Source: Hyaloraphidium curvatum
Lineage: Eukaryota; Monoblepharomycota; Hyaloraphidiomycetes; Hyaloraphidiales; Hyaloraphidiaceae
Assembly: GCA_025558095.1 (NCBI GenBank)
Contig: JAIVFI010000008.1
Coordinates: 124,001 to 188,000 of the forward strand
Direction: 5' to 3'
Length of the DNA: 64,000 nt
Position 1 is the stretch's first letter, and each line of letters begins with the position of its first letter. The translations under genes and the position numbers were made by a program. Shown in pieces: positions 1 to 10,598 of the stretch. The notes beneath the pieces are model-generated. The model saw nothing but the letters and a program-made list of their open reading frames with translations, was not told where the DNA came from and made no database searches.

Positions 1-1
1 A

Positions 2-545
2 GCCGATGCCAAAGGGCCGGATGCCAAGGGGCCCAAAACCGCGTCGGCCGACTCCAAAGGCCCCGATGCCAAGGGCCCGGAAGCAAAGCCGGACGCAAAA
101 GGCCCTGAAGCTGCTTCTGTTGCTGCTCCTGCGGATCCCGTACCGACCGATCTGCCGGAGAAAGGCCCGACCGTTGCCGCGCCCGCTCCGGAACCTCCCA
201 AGGCACCCGAAGCCCCTGCCGAAGGCCCCGTGAAGAAGGTATTTGTCGTCGCCGCCCAATTCTTGCCCGATTCTTACATCATCTCCGCAGTACGCTCCCC
301 CGCCCGGAAGGCCGCCGGCTCCTGCTGCCGCCGCTCCGGCCGCGATCCCAGCCGCTCCTGCCGGCGGGGAAGCCGCTTCTCCCAAGAAGTACGCACCACC
401 TCCGCGGCCGCCGCCGGCTGCTGCTGCTGGCCTCGCCGCTCCTGCCGCCGCGCCTCCCGCTGCGGCAAAGACCTATGCTCCGCCGCCCCGGCCGGCTCCC
501 GCGACGCAGTACGCTCCTCCGCCGAGGCCTCCTCCGAAGCAGTGA
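2..545 (+). CDS. Pro/Ala-rich repeat protein, 3' part
   Basis: Partial gene entering from the left edge. Two exons, 2-238 and 291-545, separated by a 52-bp GT-AG intron (239-290) that keeps the frame. The first exon reads as a low-complexity chain of D-A-K-G-P units mixed with E, P and A. The second carries a repeated motif KKYAPPPRPP / TYAPPPRPAP / QYAPPPRPPP spaced by Ala/Pro linkers, ending PPPKQ-stop. The splice junction rebuilds one such unit across the intron, which supports the model. No catalytic domain is visible. Such tyrosine-containing proline repeats suggest a structural, cell-surface or actin/SH3-binding protein, but the N-terminus is outside the window, so location and function are unknown. 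Confidence 0.65.
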
Positions 546-1154
546 AACCAGTTAGCCGTTCGATCGGCGTGGAGTGATGAGCTCGTAGCGGGGCTAGAGC
601 TGACAACACGTTCTCCTTGCAGGACCATTCAATCATGAAGCAGTATTTGGCTGTATCGAATCAATATTCTTTCTTCCAATCTCTTCATCTGCTTTCCATG
701 AAGTTCTCCCGCTTTCTCTCGCTTTCTGCGCTGTGTGAACTGCGACTTGAAGCAGTACGTGAAGCGCAAGGTCTGGGCTGACCCGTGCGAAATTGACTCC
801 AAAGCAATCCGTCTCGTCTGCTCGCACACCGCGACTCCCGGCTCCGTTCCCGCAATTCCGACCGTCCAGGCTCCCAAGAGTTCGGCCCCGGTGCCACACG
901 GCCCGTGCTCGGCGGAGGTGAGTGTTGATGCGCGGTGTCCTGGTGCCAGAAGAGTTGACCAATCTCACCATCCCGGCGCTCCGCTTTCCGCCGCGCCTGT
1001 TTTCTTCGCGTCTGCGCTTTCTTCATGCCAAGGAGTCTCGGCGTTGCTGGCTAGGACCGTGTGCGCGGGGCATCGCACGACTTCGCCCGTCGGAGCCGAG
1101 CGCGACGCCGACTGGGGCCTCGGAGCACCGCTGCCGCCGCGCGAACCAGCCACG
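546..1154. other. intergenic region, RCC1 promoter side
   Basis: No convincing gene. An open frame runs through 735-1154 into the RCC1 start, so an upstream exon or longer N-terminus of the next gene is possible, but no upstream ATG with good support was found. Confidence 0.4.
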
Positions 1155-2734
1155 ATGGCCGCACCCGTGCTGCCGCCGCTCCCGGGCAACCAGGCCCCGG
1201 GCGACCTCTACATGTCGTGAGTAAGCAGCTCTCCGCGTTCGTCCCCCTACTTCTCACCTCACCTACTGTATGTTCCAGGGGAGCGAACGAGTTTGACCAG
1301 CTCGGCCTGTAAGTCTCTTGCCTAACGATTGCCGCGCCGACTCTGACACCGCGCTCCTCCCCGCTTCAGCGGCCCCGACTACGAGGACATCAGCCAGGTC
1401 CTCGACCCGACGAGAGTCAACCTTGGCAACAACAACGTCCTCGACATATTTCGGAGCTGCATGGCGACTTTTGCCATGATCCGCAAAGAAGACGGCACCG
1501 TCAACGTGCTCTCCTGCGGCGCGGATGATGGAGGAGTTCTCGGTGCGTTGCGTCACGGCGTCTGGCTCAAGAAAGACACGCTCACCCTTTCGTCGTATTC
1601 AGGTCGCGTGGTGGTCGAAGAGTCGGACGAGCAGAACTTCCTGCCGGTCCAGGGCATCGAGCGCAGCGTGATCCAAGGAGATGCCGGGGAGCTCATCGCG
1701 GTGATCATCGACCAGGACGGAACAGCCTTTTACACCGGCAAGTTCAGGGTAGGTTGTTTGTTCATCTGCGCCGCAAAACAGTGCGCTGAGCCTCCTCTCC
1801 TATCTTTCGTTGCCTCACAGGACGATGGAGGCAACTGGATCCTCCAGCCTGGATTTGAGCAGTCAAATACTTTCATTCCGATCCCGGGGCTTCCGAGGGG
1901 ACGCAAATTCGTCAAGGTCGCCGTCGGGTACTCGTTCGTCATCCTTCTCGACGAAACGGGCCGGGCGTACTCGTTCGGCGCTGGAGACCACGGAGAGCTC
2001 GGCCGCAGAACCAGCTTCCGCAGCCGCGAGAGCACGTCGCTCGCGCCGCGGGGCATCAACACAAGCAGGATGCCGTTTGGGGACGTGGCTGCAAACGGTT
2101 ACCACGCACTCGCAATCTCCAAGGACCACCAAACGCTCTACGCCTGGGGCGTGAACAACGCAGGCCAGCTGTGAGTCTTTCGCGGATCCGACTGCTTTCG
2201 CAGCTGACGATGTCCCACAGTGGCATGGGTTACGCATCTGAAGACCCGATCGGCACCCCGACTCCCATCAACTTCGAGCTCCCGGAGGGCCGTCGCTACG
2301 TCGACCTTGCCTGCGGAGAGTCACACTCTTTCTTCAAGCTGGACGACGGTAGGAGCCCGCCGCGTCTTCTGCGTTGTCTGCGCTGACACTCGCATTCAGG
2401 AACCTGGTATGCCATGGGCATGAACAAGAACGGCCAGCTGGGACTGCCGATCTGCCCCGCCATCACCACGCCTACCCCCATCCCGCACCGCATGATCCAG
2501 ATCTCTTGCGGTGGCCAGTTCACGGTCGGCGTGCACGAGAGCGGCCTGGCCTGGGGCTGGGGCTCCGCCGAAACCTCCAACCTCGGCCGGCTTACCGCGA
2601 CGGAGGAGCACGACCCGACGGGCACGCTGCCGGAGCGGACCAAGCTCCCCGGGCCGATCGTACCAGAAATTCGGTGCATCAAGGTCGTCGCGGGCTCGCA
2701 GCACACGGCCTACCTGTGCCCCAGGGCGCAGTAA
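1155..2734 (+). CDS. RCC1-family beta-propeller protein (probable Ran GEF)
   Basis: Seven-exon model: 1155-1216, 1279-1308, 1370-1542, 1603-1748, 1821-2170, 2221-2348, 2400-2734, giving 407 aa. The 1543-1602 intron is the least certain because it is in phase and open; reading through it adds 20 residues. RCC1 repeats are clear: GANEFDQLGLG, SFGAGDHGELG, AWGVNNAGQLGMG, AMGMNKNGQLGL, and a final GSQHTAYL. RCC1 proteins are seven-bladed propellers; the best known member, RCC1/Pim1/Prp20, exchanges GDP for GTP on nuclear Ran and so sets up nuclear transport and spindle assembly. Length and repeat spacing over the whole protein fit that role, but other RCC1-domain proteins exist, so orthology is inferred. 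An N-terminal basic tail typical of RCC1 is not seen from this start. Confidence 0.8.
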
Positions 2735-2943
2735 CTTCCGAGTTCACGCTCGGAGTCAAGATGCTCGATACCCAACACAATCGCTCTGGCACGACTCGCA
2801 CGCGTTTTGGACACTTTCCACTCGTACAGCTCGGACACTCTCACGATGCATTCGTCGTCTATACCCACTTCGATGCTCTTCTTAGTCTATGGATGTATTC
2901 TCTCTGTTGTTTGTTTGACAAGTAGATTGATCTTCTTCTTCGG

Positions 2944-4660
2944 TTATGCATCGTATACCGCCGCGTACGCCTCCCACGCCCCTTGCCACTTTCCTCCCCT
3001 CCCGGCCGCCATCTTTCCTGCCATGGTCGACCTCTCGACGATGATCGGCTGAAGAGCGGCGACCGCGAGTAGCATCCTGAAGGCACCGAGCGCGTCAAAC
3101 GACCTGACGTTGCTGGCCTTCATGCAGTCGCTCAAGATCTCGTAGCCAACGGTCGGCTTGACGAGGCAGAAGTCCGAGAGGAGGTAGTCGAACAGAAACG
3201 CACTTGCGGAAGGCCGGGAGGGGGAAAGGGGAAAAGAAAGGGAAAGAGAGGGGAGGGGAGGAAGGGGGAAAGGACATACGAGTTGCTTTTCCGTCAACCT
3301 CTTGCCGCTCTCCACGAGTTCATTTGCACTCTCGCGGGCACCTTGGAGAATCAACGCGTACAGATCCGGGGCCATGTCGCAGTGGATGCGGGCGAATTCG
3401 TCGATCGGGCGAAACAGATTCATCTGCATCTTGCCGAGCAAGGTCGACCGGCACTTGCTCAGGGAAGCACGCCCCGCTTCGGTGTCCAGCCAGCCTTGCT
3501 CCGCGAGGACCTCCAGAAGCGAGCGAAGGAACGCTTCCTCCTCCGCAGTGTCCGATTCCGCACCCCGGCCCACTGCGGCAAACCTCAGCACGTCTGGCCA
3601 CTGCCCGTCGAGCTTGCCGTCATAAAGGTCGACGCAGTACACCTTGCAGAGCAGAGAAACGACCGTCGCATTGATGTCGGGTTGGATCCACGTCAAGCAG
3701 AGCGCTGAGCATTTCCTTGGCTCGCGAACCCGAGAGCATCTCGGTATCCTCCTCTGGGAGCGCGAGCAGAATGAGCTCTTCCTCAAGCCTTGCCAGAAAG
3801 CTGTGCACGGTGTGCCAGACGAAGGAGCCGTCCCGGAGCTCCGGCGACACGCCAAATTTCACCAGACGGCGGACGGCGACAATGTCCCCTTGTGCACGGC
3901 ACAAAACAGCACATAGTAGCCCGTCCTGATGCCTTCGACGCCAACGTCATCTCCAAAAATGCCAGTGTACTTGGTGGTGCGCACTTTGGACTCCAGTGTC
4001 GCGTCGGGCCCGAAGCCGTACTTGTTCCTGAGCGTCAGCATTGCGGTCAGCACGGGATCGTTCTCCACAGCCCATCCGCCGAGCTTTCCCTGATCCACGA
4101 GGAACTCTTGGTATGGCGCAAGCTTCTCCGATTTCGCATTGACGAGCCCTTCAAAGTCTCTCGAATCGGAGAGCGCCGGGTTGAAGCCGAGGTGGCCGAT
4201 GGTAGGCACCTTCTTGCGCAGGCACGAGACGGTGGAAACGGCAGGTGGAGGATATAGGGCGTCCGCGGCAACCATGATTGGCAGTAGGAGATCTGCCCTC
4301 GAGGCATTCGAACACCGGCGGTAGAGACGCTGGAACTGGTAGCGCGGCACCGGATCGCACTTGCGGGCGAGCACCTCGACGACCTCGCGAGTGAGGAGCG
4401 CCAGCTAAGACTGTGCGCCCTCGAGAGCCCGGGCGTTTCCGTAGACTGCGACGAGGAAGTCTGCGCGCGTTGAGGCCGCAGAGCCCAGCAAATGCAGCGC
4501 CCGACACGTCTGTAAGAAGTGCGCAGGAGTTGCCCGAAGATTCAAGGGGCTCCGTCCACAGAACGAGATGATTCGGACCAGCAATTCGGGAGGGAGGTCG
4601 AGGAGAAGGGGACGCAAGTCCAACTCGGATCCGGCCTCTTCTGCCGCCTCCTCGGGGGAT
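2944..4660 (-). pseudogene. decayed F-box-like gene, paralogue of 12969-14894
   Basis: On the minus strand the translation can be followed against the plus-strand copy at 12969-14894, from the F-box-like start (LPPELLVRIISFCG) to the end (AWEAYAAVYDA-stop). Lesions seen: an in-frame TAG at 4405-4407 where the sister has Trp; a frameshift near 3890-3900 (the GDIVAVRRL block lies in another frame); a second frameshift near 3660-3690; and loss of about 80 codons around the former intron near 3190-3290, where the conserved intron donor is kept but the following block is missing. The start codon position of the sister is not ATG here. The order of conserved blocks is otherwise intact, so this is a dead duplicate rather than a separate gene. 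The 5' boundary is approximate. Confidence 0.75.
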
Positions 4661-5203
4661 TCGAGCCCAGCATCGAGTCCGGAGCGCCGACAGCGCAGGG
4701 ACTGAAGTCTTGGCCAGGAAGTGTGGGGACGGCGAGGGACCGCGGTCACCGTTTTGCGGTCAAGACCTTCGGCAGCTTCACGGGCTGCGAGCAACCCCAA
4801 GCAAGTATTCGCCCTCAGGTAATCGATCAAAACACATTAGGTCAGCTTGGATCGGATCTGCTGACATTAAGAGGCGTCTCGATCGGTCGAAAGAATGGTC
4901 CGTTCTCGTGCAGGCCGCAAGAAGCCGAGCCCGACGATCACCGAATAAAGCGTTATTCATCTCTGCGTTGATCTGCATTGTTTACCTGGAGATTGGAGGT
5001 TGTCGACTGGTGCGCAACGCCGCTTTGTGAGTCACCTGCTTGTGAGGCTGTGCGCTGCCTAGTCGGGGCTTGACTTGGGCGCGGATGTGGACCCCAGTCC
5101 GCAAAAGCCGACCCAACTTCCCCGGCCGCGAGGGAGTCTCAGGAGTGGAGGGCGGGGAGAGCAACACAATCGCTCAATCAAAAGACCATCGGGAACGTCC
5201 GCG
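4661..5203. other. intergenic region before the ABCG gene
   Basis: No gene seen. Holds the upstream side of the F-box-like pseudogene and the presumed promoter of the ABC transporter. Confidence 0.5.
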
Positions 5204-7393
5204 ATGGCGGCCAACGGGCGGGACGTCGCTGTCGACGTGGAAAAGGGCAAGCCAGGGAACCCCCAACTCTACCTCGAATGGAGGGACCTCTGCCTCGAAG
5301 TGCCGGACCGGAACAACAAAAAGAGCACGATGAAGATTCTAGACGGCGGTGGGCATCTGTTTCCGGGCTGCGCAGGCGGTGCTTGACGGGGAGACCAGCA
5401 TCGGGTTCCGTGGCCTCTGGGGAGGTCCTCGCCGTCCTCGGCCCCTCGGGTTGCGGCAAGACGACGCTGCTGAACGTGCTGTCGGCAAGAGTGTATTCTG
5501 GCAAGGCAAGAGTCACGGAGTATCGGTGCTTCGAGTTGTGACTCATGACTCCCAACAGGTCACGGGGACAGTCCTCATCAACGGCCAGCACAGGCCGAAA
5601 GACTGGCCCTCTCTCACTGGAATGGTCCAACAGGATGACGTAGTGTTCGTAGGCGTCGTTCTGCGGTTCCTAACTCCCTCCATGACACCGTTTCGCTCCG
5701 ACAGCTACGAGGAGCTCACCGTGATGGAGACGATGCGGTTCGCGGCCAAGCTCCGGCTGCCGAAGGGAACGCCGGAGGCAGAGATTGATTCCCGCTGCCG
5801 CATGCTGCTTTCGGAGCTTGGTTTGGCGGAGGTGGAGAACGTGATGGTCGGCAACTCGGTCAAGAAGGGCATTTCGGTCTGTCCGCGAACGCCGAAGCCA
5901 TTCGGATCAGAGATCTGATACTTTTGTTCGACAACTTGCAGGGAGGACAGCGGAAGCGGCTGATAGTTGCCTCGGAGCTCGTCGACCAGCCCGACATCCT
6001 CTTCCTCGACGAACCCACCTCTGGCCTCGACGCCTCGAGCGCCATCATCCTGATCGAGGCCCTGCAAAAGATGGCCCGCCGCGAGGGCTCCATCATCATC
6101 CTGACAATCCACCAGCCCCGCGCCTCCATCTTCTCCTCTTTCGACAAGGTCTGCATCATGTCGAAGGGGAGGGAGGCCTTTTTCGGCCCGCCCGCGGCGG
6201 CCCTGGACCACTGGACCAAAATGGGCCTGCCCGTCCCCGAGGGGGACAACCCCGCGGACCACTACCTGGACACGGTGACGATCAGCGGCCTGACGCCCGA
6301 GGCACGCACCGAGCAGGGAAAGCAGCTCGAGGCGTTGCTGCAGGCCTGGAACAGAGACAGGCCGCCCGTGCCGCCCAACACCTTTGCGCCCGTCATGATC
6401 ACTAGGGGTTCGGGACCCGGCGTCCAGAAGCCGGGCTGGACGACGCAGTTCTCGGCCAACCTGAAGAGGCAGTGGCAGATGTTCGTCCGCGACCGAGGGT
6501 CCCTGGTCAGCACCGTCGTGCAGACCCTGGTGATCGCCATGTTCCTTGGAATCGTGTTCTTTGGCATGACCGAGGGTGCCGGTGCCTTGCTGCTACGATT
6601 ACTGGCTTTGGTAGGTCCGAGCCAAGAGCTGCATTCGCTCGCCCTGCTGATTGCTCGGTCCCGCAGTTCTTTGTCACCTTTGTAACCCTCGTCGTCAATC
6701 TCCTGCCGATCGTCCAGGCTTTCGCCCTCGAGCGCCGCATCCTGGTTCGCGAGCGCAGCAGCAACACGTACGATCCCTCGTCGTTCTACCTCGCCAAGCT
6801 GGCGATAGTATTCCCCATTGCCACCATCTCTTCGATCGTTATCGTCTCGATCTCTTACTGGATGATGAACTTCGTCGACTCGGCGCAGCGGTTCTTCCTC
6901 TACATGGTCGCCGTGGTCGTCCTCGCCTGGATCGCGCAGGCGCTCGGCCTGGTGATCGGTTCGTGGATCGAGAACCCGCAGACGGGGGCGGGCATCGCGC
7001 AAATCGTGGTGCTCGTCGCCATCGTCTTTGGCGGCCTGTTCAGCGGTTTCGTGGGTGGTAGCAGGGCGCTCGCGCGGTCAGGAACTCACTTTGAACCCTC
7101 CCAACCAGATGCCCAACTGGATTTCGTGGATCCAATGGCTTTCTCCCGCCAACTACGCCTTCCGTGCCATGGCCCAGATGGTCCTGCAAGGCGAGAAGTT
7201 CCGGTGCGACCTCACCATCGGGCAGAGCACGATCTGCCTCGTCACCGGCGACGATGCTCTGCAGATGTTCGGCGTCTCCTACCCCACGGCTTGGATCTGT
7301 ATCCTCATTGAGCTGGGGATGTTCTGCGTCTTCCACATCCTTGCTATCATTGGCCTGTACACGACGCTCAGGCGGAAGCCGATCATTATCTGA
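5204..7393 (+). CDS. ABCG-subfamily half transporter
   Basis: Exons 5204-5348, 5399-5490, 5559-5644, 5705-5876, 5942-6610, 6667-7050 and 7109-7393 give 610 aa, the usual size of an ABCG (White-type) half transporter. Nucleotide-binding domain first: Walker A GPSGCGKT (about residues 63-70), signature ISGGQRKR (about 164-171), Walker B ILFLDEP with D-loop SGLD, and H-loop TIHQP. A membrane domain follows with about six hydrophobic spans, the last ending TLRRKPIII-stop. The intron at 5491-5558 is needed to join the Walker A exon to VTGTVLINGQ; that at 5877-5941 splits the signature motif. The last intron could instead end at 7081, adding nine residues, but 58 bp fits local intron size better. 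ABCG half transporters dimerise and export lipids, sterols or drugs; the substrate cannot be read from sequence. Confidence 0.9.
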
Positions 7394-7444
7394 AGACCAT
7401 AATCGGATGCTCCTTAACTGTACCTGTTGTGCGAATGTGGATGA

Positions 7445-7452
7445 ATGCTGAT
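7445..7452. repeat. hAT target-site duplication, left copy
   Basis: ATGCTGAT, identical to 10290-10297, directly abutting the terminal inverted repeat. Eight bp is the standard hAT duplication length. Confidence 0.95.
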
Positions 7453-7466
7453 TAGGGTGCCTGGCA
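7453..7466 (+). repeat. hAT terminal inverted repeat, left
   Basis: TAGGGTGCCTGGCA, perfect inverted match to 10276-10289; an A-rich stretch follows at both ends. Confidence 0.95.
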
Positions 7467-7489
7467 AGCTCAAAAAATACCGTGCCCAC

Positions 7490-7536
7490 GGGCATGCCCA
7501 TCACCTGATCCGATGGGCACCATATGGGCATGCCCA
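7490..7536. repeat. hAT subterminal palindromes, left end
   Basis: Two copies of the 11-bp palindrome-like motif GGGCATGCCCA at 7490-7500 and 7526-7536. The same motif occurs twice near the right end. Repeated subterminal motifs in hAT elements usually bind the transposase. Confidence 0.75.
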
Positions 7537-7561
7537 TCATGTACTTGTAGAAGAGAGTCTA

Positions 7562-10084
7562 TTAGGAACGTGCACGATGCTGCGCTAAGAGTGCTTCCAA
7601 GCTTATCTGTGCCTCCCCCTCCTCAACAAAAGCCCGCAGCGGTTGAGCAGCAGCCAATTGGGCTTCCTCAGCAGTGCGCAGTTGATTAATGTCGAGGAAA
7701 CTCTCCAAGACATAGGGCCCTGTCGCGGCGCGGAAGACGGAAGTTGTCCCAAATCCCACCTCGAACTCCTCCTCCTCCGCATCAATGCGAGGCCAAAGTG
7801 CGTGGAAAACATCTCGGTGCTGCTCGTTTTCCGGGTCCAGGGCCCGGATAGGAGCTCCCGAGCCCAAGGTCAAGGAATCCAGGACGTCGGCAAGGTTGTC
7901 ATCGGTTCCGTGGGTTCTCCAGGGCTTTTCCTCCGCAGATTGCACCCTTGGCTTTAAGGTCTTCATCTCCTGCTTCAATGCGCTCTTGACCAGCCCTATT
8001 TCCTTCAACGTTGCGGAATTCATTCGATTCCGCGAGTCTGTCTTTGCAAGGCCCAAACTGGAAAACACGCGCTCGGTCGCGGCACTGTGCGGCGCAATGC
8101 TAAGCACCATGAGCGCAAACTCGCGCACAAAGACGAGTTCCGTAGTGCCCAAGCCCCAGGTCTCCCAGAACTCCCTTGCCGTCCGAACCTGGCCGTCGAT
8201 CCCGCTGAACATGTTGCGCCCGAAGAAATAGTCATCCAGCTGGGCAAGGACCGACAAGCTGGCCTCCTGTCGGAACTTCCAAGCAAGCAGCAGCTTGCCA
8301 ATCTCCCATTCGAGCCACCGCTTCTTGTCCCTGCCGTCGACCTGGCACCCAGTCACAGAAAACTTCCGGTGAACAGGGGAAAGGTGGAGAGCAACAAGGT
8401 AGATCGCATGATCAAACTCCTTGACTCTGGCATTTAACGACAACTTAGCCAGAGCGAATGTTTCCCTGGCACCCTCCACAACGGGACTAACACCACGCCA
8501 GGTCCGAGCAACCATCGAATACTCGATCAGTACGTCTGCCAGGGTCGCGTCCGAATGCTCAAGGCGGCCTAGGGCATCCACAATCGGCCTCACGATCTGG
8601 ATCAGCTCCGCATTGTGGGCAAAGTGATACGGGTCCTTCACCACATCCAGCACCCGATCTGGAACGTCTGTCGGCCGTACACCGGGTTCCAGGCCATCGT
8701 GCGCGTGTTGCGGGCTGAGGAGAAGACGGAACCACGGCTGATGTGCGTCAATGCCCAAGCAGACCGTAATGAGAGAGTACCAGCGCGAGTCGGTATGCGT
8801 CGCGAGGGAGTGTGCAACATCGTGCTTGCCGGCCCAAATCTGGGCCAAGCGGCGCCACATAGGCGCCTTGTGAATCCAATTGACGAGAGTGAGGTTCTTT
8901 TTGATCACGGAGGTGGCCCAGTCGTGCTTCACAATGTCCTTGACGAGCAGGTTGAGGTTGTGGAGAACACACCGAATGCCGATGATGTGGGGGTGCTCCG
9001 TGCTCACCAGCCGACGAAGCTTCTTCATGACGGAAGGACTGTCCGTGCAGAACGCGTTCACGGGGCCCGGGGCCGCGAGATTGAGGCCAATTGAGCGGCA
9101 CGACATGTTCACCTTCTCGTGCAAAAGCTCCGCGTTGTGGCGATCCTGAGTGACATCCCAGAGGTCCAACAAACGCTCCATGCCCGGTGTAACGGCTACC
9201 ATCGCGTAGATTGAGGCCCCAGACGAATCCTCCCATCCGTCAAGCTGCAGAGTCCACGACTTTGCGGTCCCACAAAGCACGACCAACTTCTGGGCTTCGT
9301 CCCTAGTGATCTGGGTCAGGATACCACCAATAGAGTGGCGTGTCAGGGGCCGGTACGCCGGGCTCAGGATCCCCAGAGCTTGCAGCAAATATGGATTCGA
9401 CGCGAATCGAAACGGGACGTTGCCGGTCACAAAAGCTTTGGTGATCGCGAAATCCACCGCACTTGCAGTGGCAGCAGACAGAGGGGGATGGAAATGAGCC
9501 AGGAGAGTTCCAGCGCCAGATGCGGAGCCCGCCGCAGAACACGCCGAGGGCGGCGTCGACGACGCGTCAGAAAACGCGTTCCTCTTCCTGCGTTTGCTCT
9601 GCGGCGCTGCAGCAGACTTTTTCTTCTGCTCCTCGTCGTACTGATTGAGGCGCCGAAGGTACGCGACGCGTTCTTCCCCCACGGACTTGCACTTGGAAAC
9701 GATGTGCTGCTCCAACCGTTCTGGCCGGCCATCCATTTCCTCCGAGCAGAAAGTGCACTTGGCCGTGACGCGTTTGCCCCTGTTCACCCCGTCCTTCCTT
9801 TTGACGAGGAAGCCCGCCCATCGCGGGTCGAGATCCGGTGCCGGGCGCACCCAATCGCCCCGCTCCACGGAAGGTCGCAAGGAGGCAGAGCCGCGCTCGG
9901 ATCCGCTCTCCTCCTCGTCGCTGCGTCCTTCATTGACTGCGCTGATGCTGTCATTGGGCGCGAGTTCGTCCTCCATGTTCAGGACTTCGCAAAGCCGGTG
10001 AACTCGCGACGCACCCCCCACCCGCCGACCGCGACACCCTCGCAGAAAAGGAACGGAGACCGCTCTACGGATGAATGATTTCAT
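7562..10084 (-). CDS. hAT-family transposase with BED zinc finger
   Basis: A single 840-codon open frame from ATG at 10084 to TAA at 7562, no intron. A BED-type zinc finger lies near residues 88-133 (W-A-G-F start, then C110/C113 and H127/C132). The RNase-H-like catalytic core follows: LDGWEDSSG contains the first acidic residue, FCTDSP the second, and the hAT-specific C-x-x-H motif is present in RCVLHNLNLL. The C-terminal hATC dimerisation region is clear (HSAATERVFSSLG then DSRNRM). An internal ATG at residue 37 (MEDELAPND) could be the true start. Everything expected of an active transposase is present and there are no stops or frameshifts. It cuts and pastes the surrounding element using the inverted repeats. 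Confidence 0.95.
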   Translation of the reverse strand: MKSFIRRAVSVPFLRGCRGRRVGGASRVHRLCEVLNMEDELAPNDSISAVNEGRSDEEESGSERGSASLRPSVERGDWVRPAPDLDPRWAGFLVKRKDGVNRGKRVTAKCTFCSEEMDGRPERLEQHIVSKCKSVGEERVAYLRRLNQYDEEQKKKSAAAPQSKRRKRNAFSDASSTPPSACSAAGSASGAGTLLAHFHPPLSAATASAVDFAITKAFVTGNVPFRFASNPYLLQALGILSPAYRPLTRHSIGGILTQITRDEAQKLVVLCGTAKSWTLQLDGWEDSSGASIYAMVAVTPGMERLLDLWDVTQDRHNAELLHEKVNMSCRSIGLNLAAPGPVNAFCTDSPSVMKKLRRLVSTEHPHIIGIRCVLHNLNLLVKDIVKHDWATSVIKKNLTLVNWIHKAPMWRRLAQIWAGKHDVAHSLATHTDSRWYSLITVCLGIDAHQPWFRLLLSPQHAHDGLEPGVRPTDVPDRVLDVVKDPYHFAHNAELIQIVRPIVDALGRLEHSDATLADVLIEYSMVARTWRGVSPVVEGARETFALAKLSLNARVKEFDHAIYLVALHLSPVHRKFSVTGCQVDGRDKKRWLEWEIGKLLLAWKFRQEASLSVLAQLDDYFFGRNMFSGIDGQVRTAREFWETWGLGTTELVFVREFALMVLSIAPHSAATERVFSSLGLAKTDSRNRMNSATLKEIGLVKSALKQEMKTLKPRVQSAEEKPWRTHGTDDNLADVLDSLTLGSGAPIRALDPENEQHRDVFHALWPRIDAEEEEFEVGFGTTSVFRAATGPYVLESFLDINQLRTAEEAQLAAAQPLRAFVEEGEAQISLEALLAQHRARS

Positions 10085-10240
10085 TGAATCACTATATCAA
10101 TTCATCCACGTTTGCTTGGCGTGAGCGATAGATTCCGCGTCCTGGCCCTGGCTCCTGACCCCTTAGGCCGGCTCCCCTGCCCGCTCGACGGGCTCGCTGT
10201 TGGGCACCCGGTGGGCAGCGCATCCGCAATTGGTGCCCAT

Positions 10241-10266
10241 GGGCATGCCCACTTTGGGCATGCCCA
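10241..10266. repeat. hAT subterminal palindromes, right end
   Basis: Two copies of GGGCATGCCCA at 10241-10251 and 10256-10266, mirroring the pair near the left end but more closely spaced. Confidence 0.75.
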
Positions 10267-10275
10267 ACTTTTTGG

Positions 10276-10289
10276 TGCCAGGCACCCTA
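10276..10289 (-). repeat. hAT terminal inverted repeat, right
   Basis: TGCCAGGCACCCTA, exact reverse complement of the left terminal repeat. Confidence 0.95.
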
Positions 10290-10297
10290 ATGCTGAT
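10290..10297. repeat. hAT target-site duplication, right copy
   Basis: ATGCTGAT, identical to the left copy at 7445-7452. Confidence 0.95.
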
Positions 10298-10598
10298 ATC
10301 CAGTTTGCGATCCCCTGAACGGAGAATGCGGCGTTGCGTCGGGCCGCCGTCGGCTGCCAACTCACCTCAACCGACTGCCGCGCAGCACCTCGTCCCGCCG
10401 GCCTAGAGACCTAGCCGGCCCCGAGCGGACGACGAATCCACTTTTCTCTTGATCCAGTGCCCGCCGGCCTCCCCGTACTGCCGGCGGGCGCTGCGCTTGG
10501 GCTCGGAACGGCCAGGGAATCCGGCAGAAGAAAGCACCCCCACGGCTCTCCGCGGCTCCGGATACGCCGCCGCGCTACGTAGCCTCTCTGGACGCATA
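10298..10598. other. intergenic region before the DUF3605 gene
   Basis: About 300 bp with no gene seen; presumed promoter of the next gene. It was contiguous with 7394-7444 before the transposon inserted. Confidence 0.5.

Larger units (their letters stand above)
7453..10289 (-). mobile_element. complete hAT DNA transposon, 2837 bp
   Basis: Terminal inverted repeats of 14 bp (TAGGGTGCCTGGCA at 7453-7466 and its exact complement at 10276-10289) are bordered by identical 8-bp direct repeats. Between them lies one uninterrupted transposase gene on the minus strand. Each end carries two copies of the palindrome GGGCATGCCCA a short way inside the terminal repeat, typical of transposase-binding subterminal motifs. 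Insertion is 52 bp after the stop codon of the ABCG gene and disrupts no recognised gene. Perfect repeats and an open transposase indicate recent insertion and possible activity. Confidence 0.95.
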
